Shown: in pieces, positions 16,655 through 26,126 of the stretch | How the letters are laid out: each line of letters opens with the position of its first letter | Numbering within the stretch: the first letter of the stretch is position 1 | Made by a program: the position numbers and the translations under genes | Notes under the pieces: model-generated | Seen by the model: only the letters and a program-made list of their open reading frames with translations | Database searches by the model: none | Told to the model about the DNA's origin: nothing | NCBI RefSeq assembly: GCF_005938105.1 | Contig: NZ_VCPE01000020.1 | Span: 1 to 64,000 of the forward strand | Direction of reading: 5' to 3' | DNA from: Brucella haematophila | GTDB lineage: Bacteria > Pseudomonadota > Alphaproteobacteria > Rhizobiales > Rhizobiaceae | DNA length: 64,000 nucleotides

Positions 16655-17259
16655 GCTGCCCATTCTCCTCAGAAGATTTGGTTATTGTAACGAAATCCCT
16701 GCGCGACCGTAGCACCAACTTACAGGTCCGTTCAACGTCCGCTTCGTCGGCAATGCAGCCCTTCTATGGTGACCATCGCAACGACCGCTTCCAACACTAT
16801 TCAGACATGCAGATCGTCCGCAATAATTGGAGGCAGGCGAAAGGAATGATTGTTGTTATAGCGTTGCTTTGAAGCCATTCGACCATACGATCAGCATAAC
16901 ATTGCTCAATATCGACGGAGTCTGCATGCGTAGGAATTGGAATCTGATAAGGAGCATGATGAATGCGGCAATTGATGTTTGCGAGTACGTCGACTTCTCC
17001 GGAAAATATTTGATATCAAATCATACGCGCGCGCCATGAAGCCGGGGAAGAATTGCATTACGTGCCGGAGACCGCCCGTTCTGTAGTTTCCATGGCTCAT
17101 ATCAGCGCTGAGTTGATTGTTGCAGATGCTTCCCACCCTGCAAATGAGAATATTGGTCACATGATCTCGTGGTATGATGAATTCCTGTCCAACGGTCTTA
17201 ACGCAGCAGTCGCTGGCCATCGCGCTCCTCAAGGTCGATCATTGATTAAGCATCGGACA
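16655..17259. other. Gene-free stretch next to the recombinase
   Basis: About 600 bases on which I see no convincing gene. Short open frames on both strands lack family features and ribosome binding sites. The position beside a tyrosine recombinase makes it a candidate for an attachment or target region, but no repeated site was found. Confidence 0.3.
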
Positions 17260-18486
17260 TCATAGCAGCCGTGACGCCCGTCCGCTGCGCCGTTTGGCAT
17301 TGTTGTAATAGTCGGATGCTTGTTGCACGGAGCGATGACGTGATTGTTCCATGGCTTCAGGCAGCGGAATGCCACGATTGGCGGCTTCGGTGAGATAGCC
17401 GGAGCGAAGACCGTGGGCGGAGAACTCTGTGGCATCCAGCCCTGCCATTTGCGCGCGCTGTTTGACGATCCGGTTGACGGCGCTGGGTTCGAGCGCTCGC
17501 GCGGACACATTGCCCCAGCGATCGACTTTTCGAAACACACAGCCCTTGTCGATCCTGGCTGCTTCCAGCCAGATGGTAAGAGCTTCAACGGGCCGACCGG
17601 TCAGATAGACGATTTCATCGTGATCGGCACCACTGGTTTTGGTGCGACCGAGATGAATGCCGAGTGAGGGTAGGGGAGAACCGTCCTCATCGGTGACGGG
17701 CGTATGTTTGACGAGCTGTTCTATACGCAAACCGGCGATTTCACTACGCCTTCGCCCGCCTGACGCAAAGGCCACCATCAGGATGGCCCGGTCACGCAAG
17801 GCGGTGAGATCCTCGCCGGAACAGGTTGCCAGCAGCTTGCCCAGAATATCGCCGGTAATCGCATTGGCACTCTTGCGGCTGCGTGGCCGGTTCACGGCAC
17901 GCACCGCAAGCCGGATGGCCGATTTGACGGACGGCGATGAAAACGCACCCTCCAGGCCGCGCCAACGGGTGAGTGTCGACCAGTTGGCCAGACGACGGCG
18001 GACGGTGGCAGGCGCATGCGGTCCAGATACCCGCAGAAAGCCACCTCGGCGCAGGTCTGTTTCCACGTTGGCCGGCATGCCATGATCGGGTTCGATCTCG
18101 CGTTGCTGCGGACGCCAAAGATGATGCGCGATGAATTTGAGCAACAGGGCTTCGGGTGCGGGGAAGGGGACGGGGCTGCCGGTTGCAGCGAGTGACCAGG
18201 CTTCAAGATAGGCCAGGTCTGAAGTCAGTGCGCGCAGGGTGTTTTCGCCCATGCCCTCATTGACGAGATGCCGGAGCGTTGCGACATCTTCATCGCTCAG
18301 AATACCTGCCAGCATATCGCGCCGGTGCATCGGCAACACGGCGGCAATCGTGTCGAGTGTTTCGGCGCGGCGTTCGACAGCTGAGTTGGATGTTGCGCTC
18401 AAAAACCTGTCCTCTAAAGGGTCGAAAGCGCTTGGTTCGTGCGCTGCTTTTGCTCCGATTCTCACTGATTTGCGGCCTGAAATCAA
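17260..18486 (-). CDS. Tyrosine recombinase/integrase
   Basis: A 408-residue site-specific recombinase. After a SAM-like N-terminal domain (ENTLRALTSDLAYLEAWSLA) the catalytic domain shows the conserved arginine in GGRRRSEIAGLR, HGLR with the second arginine, QSRHRSVQQASDYYNN with the histidine and the nucleophile tyrosine. It resembles the plasmid/phage integrase subgroup. The open frame starts at TTG 18486, close behind GGAGGTGA; a downstream start is possible. It may resolve plasmid multimers or mobilise nearby DNA. It lies next to the IS66-type element. Confidence 0.88.
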   Translation of the reverse strand: MISGRKSVRIGAKAAHEPSAFDPLEDRFLSATSNSAVERRAETLDTIAAVLPMHRRDMLAGILSDEDVATLRHLVNEGMGENTLRALTSDLAYLEAWSLAATGSPVPFPAPEALLLKFIAHHLWRPQQREIEPDHGMPANVETDLRRGGFLRVSGPHAPATVRRRLANWSTLTRWRGLEGAFSSPSVKSAIRLAVRAVNRPRSRKSANAITGDILGKLLATCSGEDLTALRDRAILMVAFASGGRRRSEIAGLRIEQLVKHTPVTDEDGSPLPSLGIHLGRTKTSGADHDEIVYLTGRPVEALTIWLEAARIDKGCVFRKVDRWGNVSARALEPSAVNRIVKQRAQMAGLDATEFSAHGLRSGYLTEAANRGIPLPEAMEQSRHRSVQQASDYYNNAKRRSGRASRLL

Positions 18487-18755
18487 TCACCTCCGATAAC
18501 CTATACTTATCGATGGTGAAAGGCAAAGAAAAACACCCTCGATGTAACGAAATCTAAGCGTCATTTAGGTTGACAAATCGATGTTAAGTCATTGTTTTTA
18601 TATGCTCTAAAAACCGCGATGAACGAGAATCTGCTCGTCAATTCGAAGGGTAAGCGGGGCATATCCGTTGGCGGTGCCATTTTGTTGTGCAGTTGCACGG
18701 TGAGTTGCAATCTACCATAATTCCTTTTGCCCAAGAAGGTCGTATAGATTGCACG

Positions 18756-19112
18756 ATGAAGAAGACTCCGATTACCGAGCTCGATATTGATAGTCTTGAT
18801 GAAGCCACGCTGATGGAATTGAACCGGCACATCGTTGAGCGATTGCAGTTTCTCCATCAACAAAAGACAGCCGCTGTGCTGCAGGAGATTAAGATCGGCA
18901 GTGGCGTGATGTTTGAAGGGCCAGATGGTACGATGGTTCGAGGCTTTGTTATTCGTCGCAATCGCAAGACGGTGACGGTGCACACGGATGACGACAATCA
19001 GTGGAATGTTTCACCGTCATTACTGAGCTTGACGGGTGGTCATATTATGGATGAAGCACCAACAAGAGCAGGTCGGGTGGTGCCATTCTCAAAGCCTGAC
19101 AGTCGGAAGTAA
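18756..19112 (+). CDS. Small hypothetical protein carried inside the IS66-type element
   Basis: A 118-residue protein of unknown function, convergent with the transposase and ending seven bases from its corrected stop. The N terminus is helical (LDEATLMELNRHIVERLQFL); the second half looks like a small beta-barrel (IGSGVMFEGP, RGFVIRRNRKTVTVHTDDD), as in SH3/KOW-like nucleic-acid-binding folds. I choose ATG 18756 because the upstream extension to 18687 overlaps the IS end region. It could be a transposition accessory factor; that is inference from position. Confidence 0.6.
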   Translation: MKKTPITELDIDSLDEATLMELNRHIVERLQFLHQQKTAAVLQEIKIGSGVMFEGPDGTMVRGFVIRRNRKTVTVHTDDDNQWNVSPSLLSLTGGHIMDEAPTRAGRVVPFSKPDSRK

Positions 19113-19118
19113 GTGGGA

Positions 19119-20796
19119 TCAGGCCTTGGCGATAATGAGGCCTGCAAGCTCCGGAATGGCTGTTTGTTGACTGGATATACCAAGCCGGTCGCCGAGATAA
19201 TGCCAGAAGGAAAGCCGAAGCTTTTTGCAGGTCTTCATAAGGCCCAGCATGGTATCGCGGGCAATGCGCCCCTCTTTGCTCATTGTGCCACCCGAGATCT
19301 TGCGTTTGGTGACGCAGCTGCGCAGATCGCTCGGACGCGTTGGTGTGCAACGGAATTTCCGGGCGTTCGAGAACCTTGAGCAGTTCTTCCTTGCGGCGTA
19401 GCAGGCGTGCCAACAGCTTGTCCAGCTCCACACAACCCGTCCGGATAGAGAAGATGCGGTCAAACCGTTGCCGGAAAGCGCTGATTGATCCTGGTGAGGG
19501 GCTCTTCTGCCTGAATGCCTTGAGCGCCCTGTAGAAGCTCCAAATGAGATCGCGTATATTTTCCACCCACCGGACGTGCTGTGGCGTCGCCGGCATCAGC
19601 TTTTGCAGCAGTCGCTCCGCATGCACCCAGCACAGCGCATGATTGCCAACCCGGAACTGGCCGGCATCGTCGGAGATAATGACGGCATTGCCCAGCAGGC
19701 CGTGGTGGCGAACAGAACCCCAGATGCCCGCTTCCGCGACGGCCCGAACCATGTCCTTATCGAAGATGTCGACACTTTTTTGCGCCAGGTGTTCCAGAAA
19801 GGGGACCTGGTTGCAAAAGCGTTGAGGTGTGCGTGTTTGCAGCCTGGCGATGACTGTCGGATCCACGCCATGTCGCGTCTTCAGATAATCAGAAGCAGCA
19901 TCGTTAAGCACATAATCCTGGTAATTGCCGCGCAAGAGCGACAGGAAGTTCAGGCGGGATTTTGTTCTCGTGGTGCGAAAGACGGTAAAATGCTCGCCGC
20001 CAATATGGGTGGTATAGAAGTTATCACGCGCATGACGGGCCCCGGTGTCATCGACCGTTACATAGGCTTCCGACACCAGGCCAGCATGCAGAACGGCAGC
20101 ATCCTCAGCAACAAAGCCATCCAGCCCCCTAGTGAGCAAACGCACAACCTGGCGTTTGGAGATGTCCATGCCGATGTCATTAAGCAGGGTCGACAACCGT
20201 TGCGCTGTGACCTGACCTTGCGCATGCAGCATCAGGCAGAGCCGCCTGAGGTTTGGGCCATAACCACCGACGATTCCGGCAGGTAGCGGCGCAAGAATAG
20301 TCTTACCGTTCGGAGCAACCCAGCATTCGCGCCGGTAGTGAATAACCTCAGCGCGCAAAACTATATCGCGCACGTAATAGCTCTTGTAGCCCTTGAAGCG
20401 TGAACCGTCCCGAACACGGGCATGAAAAACCACATCCCGATCAACGCGCTCGACATCCAGTTTCGGTCCACGCGGCTTCTTCTTGCCCGCCTGCTTGTCC
20501 TGAGCTTTCGCGTCCGTTGACTTATCCATGCCCGACGGTTTGAACGGCGGCCGTGGCGGCAGGTTTTTCAGCCGCGCAATTTCATCGCGAAGGAGTTGGT
20601 TCTCAACTTTAAGCCGGGTGTTTTCCAGACGGAGCTCGGCATTCTCCTTACGGAGTGCTGTATTCTCAGCTTCCAGTTTTTCAAGCCGAGCCTCTGCACG
20701 TTCGGTTTTCTCAACCAAACCCGTGACCAGACTGCGCAACGCGTTCAGTGAAAGCGTGTCAGCATGCTTGGGCGAGGGAAGCATTCTCTTCGGCAT
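19119..20796 (-). pseudogene. tnpC: IS66-family transposase (TnpC type), frameshifted near the C terminus
   Basis: The protein starts with a long leucine-zipper coiled coil (LEKLEAENTALRKENAEL), followed by a proline/lysine-rich linker, a DDE-type catalytic domain (for example YVTVDDTGARH, ISDDAGQF) and the family tail. At about 19330 the frame changes. The sequence after HTNASER leaves frame, while the proper IS66 ending (DLRSCVTKRKISGGTMSKEG to ELAGLIIAKA) continues in another frame to 19119. The expected sequence needs two more bases (GCGAGATC here reads GCGATC), so a GA pair seems lost. The frame that remains open runs to 19045 with an unrelated tail. Probably inactive unless this is a sequencing error. 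Confidence 0.85.
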
Positions 20797-20939
20797 CGCA
20801 AAAGAGAATCATGATTTGCCAAAATCAGGAATCCCATAGCCATGAAATATCGATGCGGAACTTACGATATGCACAGTGTTTAATATTTCTGACTTGGAAT
20901 CAGAAACAGGGTCTTGGCCACCAAATTTGCTCCGCTTAC

Positions 20940-21195
20940 GCATATCGGGTGAATCGAAGCTGACCACTGCGCGTCAATGCGCCCTTGTCGACCAGATCCT
21001 GCAAATCGCGGGTGGCGGTTGCGCGTGAGGTCTTTGTTATGGCCAGATAGTTGTCGGCACTGAGGCCACCGATAAAACCCTCCGGTCCTGCCTCGAACAG
21101 ACGCGCAATGACTTTCTCCTGACGGGGATTGAACGTTCCCCTGAACCGGTCGTAAAAATGCGCCTTGGCGATGTAGAAGGCGACGCGATCCAGCG
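20940..21195 (-). pseudogene. C-terminal fragment of a Fic-family protein
   Basis: About 85 residues matching the winged-helix C terminus of Fic/DOC proteins with an attached DNA-binding module: GTFNPRQEKVIARLFEAGPE, then ISADNY-like GLSADNYLAITKTSRATATR, and DLQDLVDKGALTRSGQLRFT. The catalytic HPFxxGNGR domain is missing. The fragment is exactly what lies between the IS66-type element (its tip supplies a stop) and the IS6-type element. Nothing resembling the missing part lies beyond the IS6 copy. Confidence 0.82.
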
Positions 21196-22011
21196 GGTTC
21201 TGTCGCGAAATCTTCACTTCTGCTCCGCTACTGTCCCTTCGGAGCGCATAATTGAGTGAGGTGACAGGGTATGGCAATCGATTTCAAAGGGGCTCATTTT
21301 CCTAAAAGTGTCATCCTTTACGCCGTTTACTTTTACGTGCGCTATCCCGGTTCCTATCGTGACTTGCAGGAAATTATGGCCGAACGTGGTGTGAACGTTG
21401 ACCATGCAACATTGAACCGTTGGGTTGTCCGTTACGCGCCACAGATCGCAGATCAGGCACAGAAGCGTAAACGTCGAACGCTTGCGTCATGGCGTGTTGA
21501 CGAGACCTATATCAAGGTTCGTGGTCAATGGACCTATCTGTACCGAGCCGTTGATCGTGACGGACAAACGCTTGATTTCATGCTCGCCGAACGCCGAAAT
21601 CTCGGTGCTGCACGGCGTTTCTTCAAGAAAGCCATCGCAGCCAACGGTGTTCCAGACAAAATTGTCATTGATAAAAGCGGAGCCAATCTGGCCGGAGCAC
21701 AAGCTGTAAACACAATCCTGAAAAAAACCGGTCACAGCAAGATGATTGAAATCCTGCAGGTTAAATATCTCAACAACATCCTTGAGCAGGATCACCGGTT
21801 TATCAAGCGAGTTACCAAATACATGTTGAGCTTCAAGGCATTTCATTCGGCTTCAGCGACAATCGCGGGCATCGAAGTAGCACATATGATCCGCAAGAAG
21901 CAGTTCGCAAATGACAACCGCTCGCCATTCGAGGTCTTTGCGGAGCTTGCAGCATAATTGCGTCTGAAGATCAGGCCGCTTTTAACCTGATGAAAAATTT
22001 GCGACATAACC
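21196..22011 (+). mobile_element. IS6-family insertion sequence (first copy)
   Basis: An 816-bp element, the usual size for IS6. Inverted tips are GGTTCTGTCGC at 21196-21206 and, inverted, GGTTATGTCGC ending at 22011 (one mismatch). The flanking octamers (ATCCAGCG and CTCAAGCG) match at only six of eight positions, so a target duplication is not established. This fits an IS6-mediated deletion or cointegrate event, since the fic gene is cut at its left side. Confidence 0.85.
21271..21957 (+). CDS. IS6-family DDE transposase
   Basis: A 228-residue transposase, intact. The N-terminal helix-turn-helix (SYRDLQEIMAERGVNVDHAT) and catalytic core are complete: WRVDETYIKVRGQWTYLYRA holds the first aspartate, IVIDKSGAN the second, and ILEQDHRFIKRVTK the glutamate region. 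Length is typical for IS6/IS26-like enzymes, which transpose replicatively and fuse replicons. It differs clearly from the second IS6-type transposase in the window (58378-59091). Confidence 0.93.
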   Translation: MAIDFKGAHFPKSVILYAVYFYVRYPGSYRDLQEIMAERGVNVDHATLNRWVVRYAPQIADQAQKRKRRTLASWRVDETYIKVRGQWTYLYRAVDRDGQTLDFMLAERRNLGAARRFFKKAIAANGVPDKIVIDKSGANLAGAQAVNTILKKTGHSKMIEILQVKYLNNILEQDHRFIKRVTKYMLSFKAFHSASATIAGIEVAHMIRKKQFANDNRSPFEVFAELAA

Positions 22012-22053
22012 CTCAAGCGTGCTGTTTTGCTGATAATGCTCTAGAATTGCGAC

Positions 22054-22971
22054 ATGTTGACAGATCTCAATCTCAATCTCCTCCGGTCGTTCTTCATGAT
22101 TGCTGAAGAGCGGAGCCTGACGCGGGCCGCGGCTCGTCTCAATATGAGCCAACCTTCCGTCAGCCAGGCGCTCCAACGCCTTGAAGAACAGCTCTCATGT
22201 CAACTGGTTCTGCGCGGAAGCAGAAAATTCGAGCTGACGGCGCGGGGGCAAAAAATTTATGAAGAATGCGGCGAGATTTTCCGCTCGGTGGAGCGCATCG
22301 GGCAGTTGACTCAGGAACGTACCATCGAAGAATTCGGCGAAGTTCGCATCCAGATCATCTCCAATCTGGAATCGCCGCTCATCAACGAGGCCCTGCGTCT
22401 CTATCACCAACGTTATCCGTCGGTGACATGGGTCATCGAGGTTCGCAACAGCCAGGATACCATCAAGCGTATTCAGACGGAAAAATGCGGGCTTGGCTTA
22501 TGTCTGTTGTCCCGCCCAGTTTTCAGTCTGAACTGTCAGTTGCTCTTCCGGGAAGAGTTCAGCGTCTATTGCGGTGCTGAACATCCGTTTTTCGGTCGCA
22601 AGGAGGTGGAAAAACGGGAGCTCAGACAGGAATCCTTCGTGTCTTTTACCTGCGCCACCGAAGGACTGGGGCTCGAACCCATGTCCGTTCTGAGCGAAAG
22701 CCTCGGCCTTGGCGAACGCATCAGTGGCCAGAGCTCCAATCTGGAGGAAGTGCGCCGCATGATCGTGGCAGGGCTGGGTATCGGCATTCTGCCGTTAACA
22801 GCGGTCCATGACGAGGTCACCAGCGGCCTGCTGTGGCCACTTGAGATCAAAGGTTATCCGCTCGGCGCCGATGTTTTTCTGGTAAGCCATCCGGACTGCG
22901 AATATTCCCGCGCCGAGCAGCATTTCATCGACATCGTGCTGGAACTGTGCGCTCTGCTGCCGGATATGTAG
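22054..22971 (+). CDS. LysR-family transcriptional regulator
   Basis: A 305-residue LysR regulator. The N-terminal winged helix reads LNLNLLRSFFMIAEERSLTR then AAARLNMSQPSVSQALQRLE; the rest is the two-lobed inducer-binding domain. It starts just after the IS6-type element, so the IS could affect its expression. It is convergent with the amidase/TRAP operon (ends 42 bases apart), which it may regulate; LysR genes are more often divergent from their targets, so this link is only suggested. Confidence 0.92.
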   Translation: MLTDLNLNLLRSFFMIAEERSLTRAAARLNMSQPSVSQALQRLEEQLSCQLVLRGSRKFELTARGQKIYEECGEIFRSVERIGQLTQERTIEEFGEVRIQIISNLESPLINEALRLYHQRYPSVTWVIEVRNSQDTIKRIQTEKCGLGLCLLSRPVFSLNCQLLFREEFSVYCGAEHPFFGRKEVEKRELRQESFVSFTCATEGLGLEPMSVLSESLGLGERISGQSSNLEEVRRMIVAGLGIGILPLTAVHDEVTSGLLWPLEIKGYPLGADVFLVSHPDCEYSRAEQHFIDIVLELCALLPDM

Positions 22972-23014
22972 TGAGGACGCTGTCGGCAAGCGACGGCGTC
23001 CCCAATCTTTTCAA

Positions 23015-24259
23015 TTAACGGTCAGCACGCGCCACAACGGCGTGCAGCAGAACGTTGAGACCCGGAGCGATATCGTCGCGGTCACAGTTCTCATCATTGT
23101 TATGGGTCACACCGCCCTTGCAGGGCGTGAAAATCATGGCCGTCGGGCAATGACGAGCCATGAAATAGGCATCGTGCCCGGCCTGAGACTGGATATCGCG
23201 CCAGTCATACTCCATCCGCGCCGCTTCGGTACGAATACCATCCACCATGCTGCGGTCGAAGATATCGCCACCCCAGAACCATTCGTCCTCAATAACCGCG
23301 TCACAGCCAGCGCGCGCCGCACTTTCAAACACCGCCCGGCGCATCTTTTCGCCCATGACCCGCGCCGTGGCAGGATCTGGATGGCGCACATCACAGATCG
23401 CTTGCGCGGTATCGGACAGGATACCGGGCTTGTTCGGCCATGCAGCCAATCGTGCACCCGTCGCCTTACCGTCGCCAATGGCAAAATCCCAACCGATATC
23501 GTCAACGGCAGTCAGCCAACGCGCACCGGCGATCAGGGCATTGCGACGCAGATCCATCGGTGTCGGACCGGTATGCGCGGTCTTGCCCGTAAAGCGCACC
23601 CGCATCCCATAGCTCGGATAGCCACCGGTCACCACGCCGACATCGCGCTGCTCAAGGTCGAGAATAGGGCCTTGCTCGATATGCAGTTCGTAATAGGCAT
23701 CAATGTCGCCAGCCCGGCACGGCTTGTTTCCATTGTAGCCGATGCGTTCCAGTTCGGCGCCAAAGCGGGCACCGTCATCCGAGATAAGCGCTTTGACCCA
23801 GTCAACATCATAGGCCCCAACAAAACAGCCTGATGCAACCATCGGCGGGGAAAAACGTGCGCCTTCTTCATTTGTCCAATCCACCACGATGATCGGTCGT
23901 CGCGTGACATGACCAACATCGTTGAGCGTGCGCATCACTTCCAGCCCGGCCAGAACACCGGCAATACCGTCGAAACGACCGCCATTGATCTGCGTATCGA
24001 GATGACTGCCGATCAGCACAGGTGGCAGTGATGGATCGGTTCCTTCGCGGCGACCGAAGATGTTGCCGAGCTCATCGATTTCGACGCTCAATCCGGCATC
24101 GCGGCACCAGTTGACGAAGAGATCCCGCATCCGCCGGTCGTCATCTGTCAACGTCAATCGAGCGAGGCCTCCAGGGCGGCCTTGTCCAATCTCGGCAGAG
24201 CTTTCAATCGTCGACCAGAAACGGTCGATATTGGCGCGGGTGGTCGATATGAACGACAT
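23015..24259 (-). CDS. M20-family Zn-dependent amidase (N-carbamoyl-amino-acid hydrolase/allantoate amidohydrolase type)
   Basis: A 414-residue metallohydrolase of the N-carbamoyl-L-amino-acid/allantoate amidohydrolase (HyuC/AllC) group. Metal ligands are visible in SHLDTQINGGRFDG (His, Asp), WTNEEGARF (Glu-Glu), YELHIEQGP (His) and the C-terminal GVTHNNDE histidine. The dimerisation domain segment GKTAHTGPTPMDLRRNALI is canonical. It would release ammonia and CO2, or an acyl group, from a ureido or N-carbamoyl substrate in the cytoplasm. It is the last gene of an operon with a TRAP transporter and RidA, so the transporter likely imports its substrate. Confidence 0.9.
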   Translation of the reverse strand: MSFISTTRANIDRFWSTIESSAEIGQGRPGGLARLTLTDDDRRMRDLFVNWCRDAGLSVEIDELGNIFGRREGTDPSLPPVLIGSHLDTQINGGRFDGIAGVLAGLEVMRTLNDVGHVTRRPIIVVDWTNEEGARFSPPMVASGCFVGAYDVDWVKALISDDGARFGAELERIGYNGNKPCRAGDIDAYYELHIEQGPILDLEQRDVGVVTGGYPSYGMRVRFTGKTAHTGPTPMDLRRNALIAGARWLTAVDDIGWDFAIGDGKATGARLAAWPNKPGILSDTAQAICDVRHPDPATARVMGEKMRRAVFESAARAGCDAVIEDEWFWGGDIFDRSMVDGIRTEAARMEYDWRDIQSQAGHDAYFMARHCPTAMIFTPCKGGVTHNNDENCDRDDIAPGLNVLLHAVVARADR

Positions 24260-24294
24260 GGTTCACCTTTCAAATGCAATTTTAAATAAGCGAC

Positions 24295-25575
24295 TCACAT
24301 GCCGAAAGACAGCACGGTCATCAGGCTCGGGAACAGCACGAGTAGGAACATGATGAGCGTCATGACGCCAATGAACGGCAGCAGATAGCGGAAAGAAGCC
24401 GACATCGGTATGCCACCCGTCCGGCACGCGGCCATCAGGTCGATGCCCAGCGGCGGTGTATTCGCACCGATGGCCAGATTGATGGTCAGCAGAACGCCGA
24501 AATAAACCGGATCGATCTCGTAGGCGCGCAGGACTGGCAGGAAAACTGGCGCCAGAATGAGGATGATGGCAATCGATTCCATGAACGTACCAAGCACGAG
24601 AACTGCCGCCATCATCAATATCAATGCGATCGTTGCACTTTCGGTGGCACCGGTAATGGAATTCACCACAAGCTGCGGCACCTGTTCGACCGTCAAAATC
24701 CAGCCGAAGACGGAAGCAGCGGCAATGACGATCAGGATCGAGCCGGTCATCTCCGTTGTGTCGCGCAGCAGGCTGAACACTTTGGAGAAAGTGAGGTTAC
24801 GATAGATCACGGTGCCAACGACCAAGGCATAGGCAACGCCAATGCCCGCCGCTTCTGTCGGCGTGAAGATGCCGAAACGAATGCCACCGACAATGATGAC
24901 CGGTGCCAGCAGTGCCAGCAAGGCTTCACGAAAAGCCGAGCCGAGCCGTAACCAGCTAAATGGCTCCCCGCCTTTCCAGCCGTTCTGGCGGGATATCCAC
25001 CATGCAACAACCATCAGGCCAAGCCCGAGCAAGAGCCCCGGACCAATGGAGTGGATGAATAACTGGCCAATGGAGGTGCCCGTTGCGGTTCCATAGACGA
25101 TCAACACGATGGATGGCGGGATGACTGTGCCAAGCGAGCCGGCGCAACCAAGACCTGCGGCAGAAAAGCCAGGATGATAACCGCGCTCCTTCATGGCTGG
25201 CAGCAGCATGGAGCCGATTGCCACAACATCCGCGACACCCGAGCCCGAGAGGGACCCGAACATCATGCAAGCCGCAATCATGACGATTGCAAGGCCGCCC
25301 GTCCGTTGCCCGACAACAGCAGCGCAGAGATTGACGATCCGGGGAGCGAGGCCGCCGTGGACCATCAAAAGACCAGCAAGCAGGAAGAGTGGAATTGCAA
25401 GCAGCGTGAAACTATCGACACCGGCGACCATACGCTGTGCCACAACCATGACCGGCAGGACATCGCCTACCAGCAAATAGGCTACAGACGAAAGTGTCAG
25501 TGCAACAACAATTGGCGCATCGATTAAAAGCAGAAGAACGAAAACGGCAAAAAGAACGAGAAGAGCAAGGCTCAT
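24295..25575 (-). CDS. dctM: TRAP transporter large permease (DctM family)
   Basis: A 426-residue integral membrane protein with about twelve hydrophobic segments, the ion-coupled translocation subunit of a tripartite ATP-independent periplasmic transporter. The DctM features TTEMTGSILIVIAAASVFGW and the conserved GANTPPLGID near the C terminus are present. Its start overlaps the dctQ stop by four bases (ATGA). With the binding protein and small permease encoded upstream, it probably imports an organic acid or ureido acid for the adjacent amidase. Confidence 0.93.
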   Translation of the reverse strand: MSLALLVLFAVFVLLLLIDAPIVVALTLSSVAYLLVGDVLPVMVVAQRMVAGVDSFTLLAIPLFLLAGLLMVHGGLAPRIVNLCAAVVGQRTGGLAIVMIAACMMFGSLSGSGVADVVAIGSMLLPAMKERGYHPGFSAAGLGCAGSLGTVIPPSIVLIVYGTATGTSIGQLFIHSIGPGLLLGLGLMVVAWWISRQNGWKGGEPFSWLRLGSAFREALLALLAPVIIVGGIRFGIFTPTEAAGIGVAYALVVGTVIYRNLTFSKVFSLLRDTTEMTGSILIVIAAASVFGWILTVEQVPQLVVNSITGATESATIALILMMAAVLVLGTFMESIAIILILAPVFLPVLRAYEIDPVYFGVLLTINLAIGANTPPLGIDLMAACRTGGIPMSASFRYLLPFIGVMTLIMFLLVLFPSLMTVLSFGM

Positions 25576-26048
25576 TTGCGCAGTCCCTGAGCAATGAGAG
25601 CAATCAACGCAGCGGTCGACGTAACGGGCAGTGCGAGGTAAGCAAGACCGGCTGGCCAGCTCAGCACCGTCGTTTCATGTGACCAGGTCAAACCGGTTAT
25701 CTTCCATCCAGACCAGAGAACAACGATCAGGAACAGGAGTGACGCGATCCGGGCAGCCAAAGCTAGAAGTGAACGGAACCGACCCGGCGAGATAAGCAGA
25801 TCCGTCAATCCCGCACAAAGATGCGTATTGCGGATAAGCGCAGAGATTGCCCCGATGAACGTCACCCAGACCAACAGAAGCCGAGGAATTTCCTCCGACC
25901 AGCGCGGGGTAAAGGAAAAGACATACCGGCACACGACGACATATACGATGATGCACGTGAATGCGGCAATGGCCAATCCGCCAATGGAACTGGCCAGCCG
26001 ATCTATGGTGTTGGAAATCTGCGACTGCGGCAAAGGCTTGTTTTGCAT
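25572..26048 (-). CDS. dctQ: TRAP transporter small permease (DctQ family)
   Basis: A 158-residue protein with four hydrophobic segments, and FSFTPRWSEEIPRLLLVWVT as the family signature. DctQ pairs with DctM in the inner membrane. It lies between dctP and dctM in the operon 27651-23015. Its product differs from fused QM forms in being a separate subunit. Confidence 0.9.
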   Translation of the reverse strand: MQNKPLPQSQISNTIDRLASSIGGLAIAAFTCIIVYVVVCRYVFSFTPRWSEEIPRLLLVWVTFIGAISALIRNTHLCAGLTDLLISPGRFRSLLALAARIASLLFLIVVLWSGWKITGLTWSHETTVLSWPAGLAYLALPVTSTAALIALIAQGLRK

Positions 26049-26126
26049 GGAAATCTCGCTAGTACGGATACGGACGCGAAGCGTTCAAAACGCTCCGCTT
26101 GCCGATGGCGAGCGGAGCGCGGGCTA

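Larger units (their letters stand above)
18650..20939 (-). mobile_element. IS66-family insertion sequence
   Basis: A 2.29-kb element bounded by inverted repeats beginning GTAAGCGG: GTAAGCGGGGCATAT from 18650, and its imperfect inverse GTAAGCGGAGCAAAT read from 20939. GTAAGCG is the typical IS66 tip. It carries a transposase of the TnpC type (frameshifted) and, convergent with it, a small extra gene, and it has no tnpA or tnpB. The flanks (18642-18649 and 20940-20947) do not match, so no 8-base target duplication is left. Its right end truncates a fic gene. Confidence 0.75.

Noticed and set aside
16664-17260. Attachment site or tRNA-derived target near the tyrosine recombinase
   Set aside because: No tRNA-like cloverleaf or repeated core sequence was found.
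22012-22019. Eight-base target duplication of the first IS6-type element
   Set aside because: The two flanks agree at only six of eight bases, which is not enough to claim a duplication.
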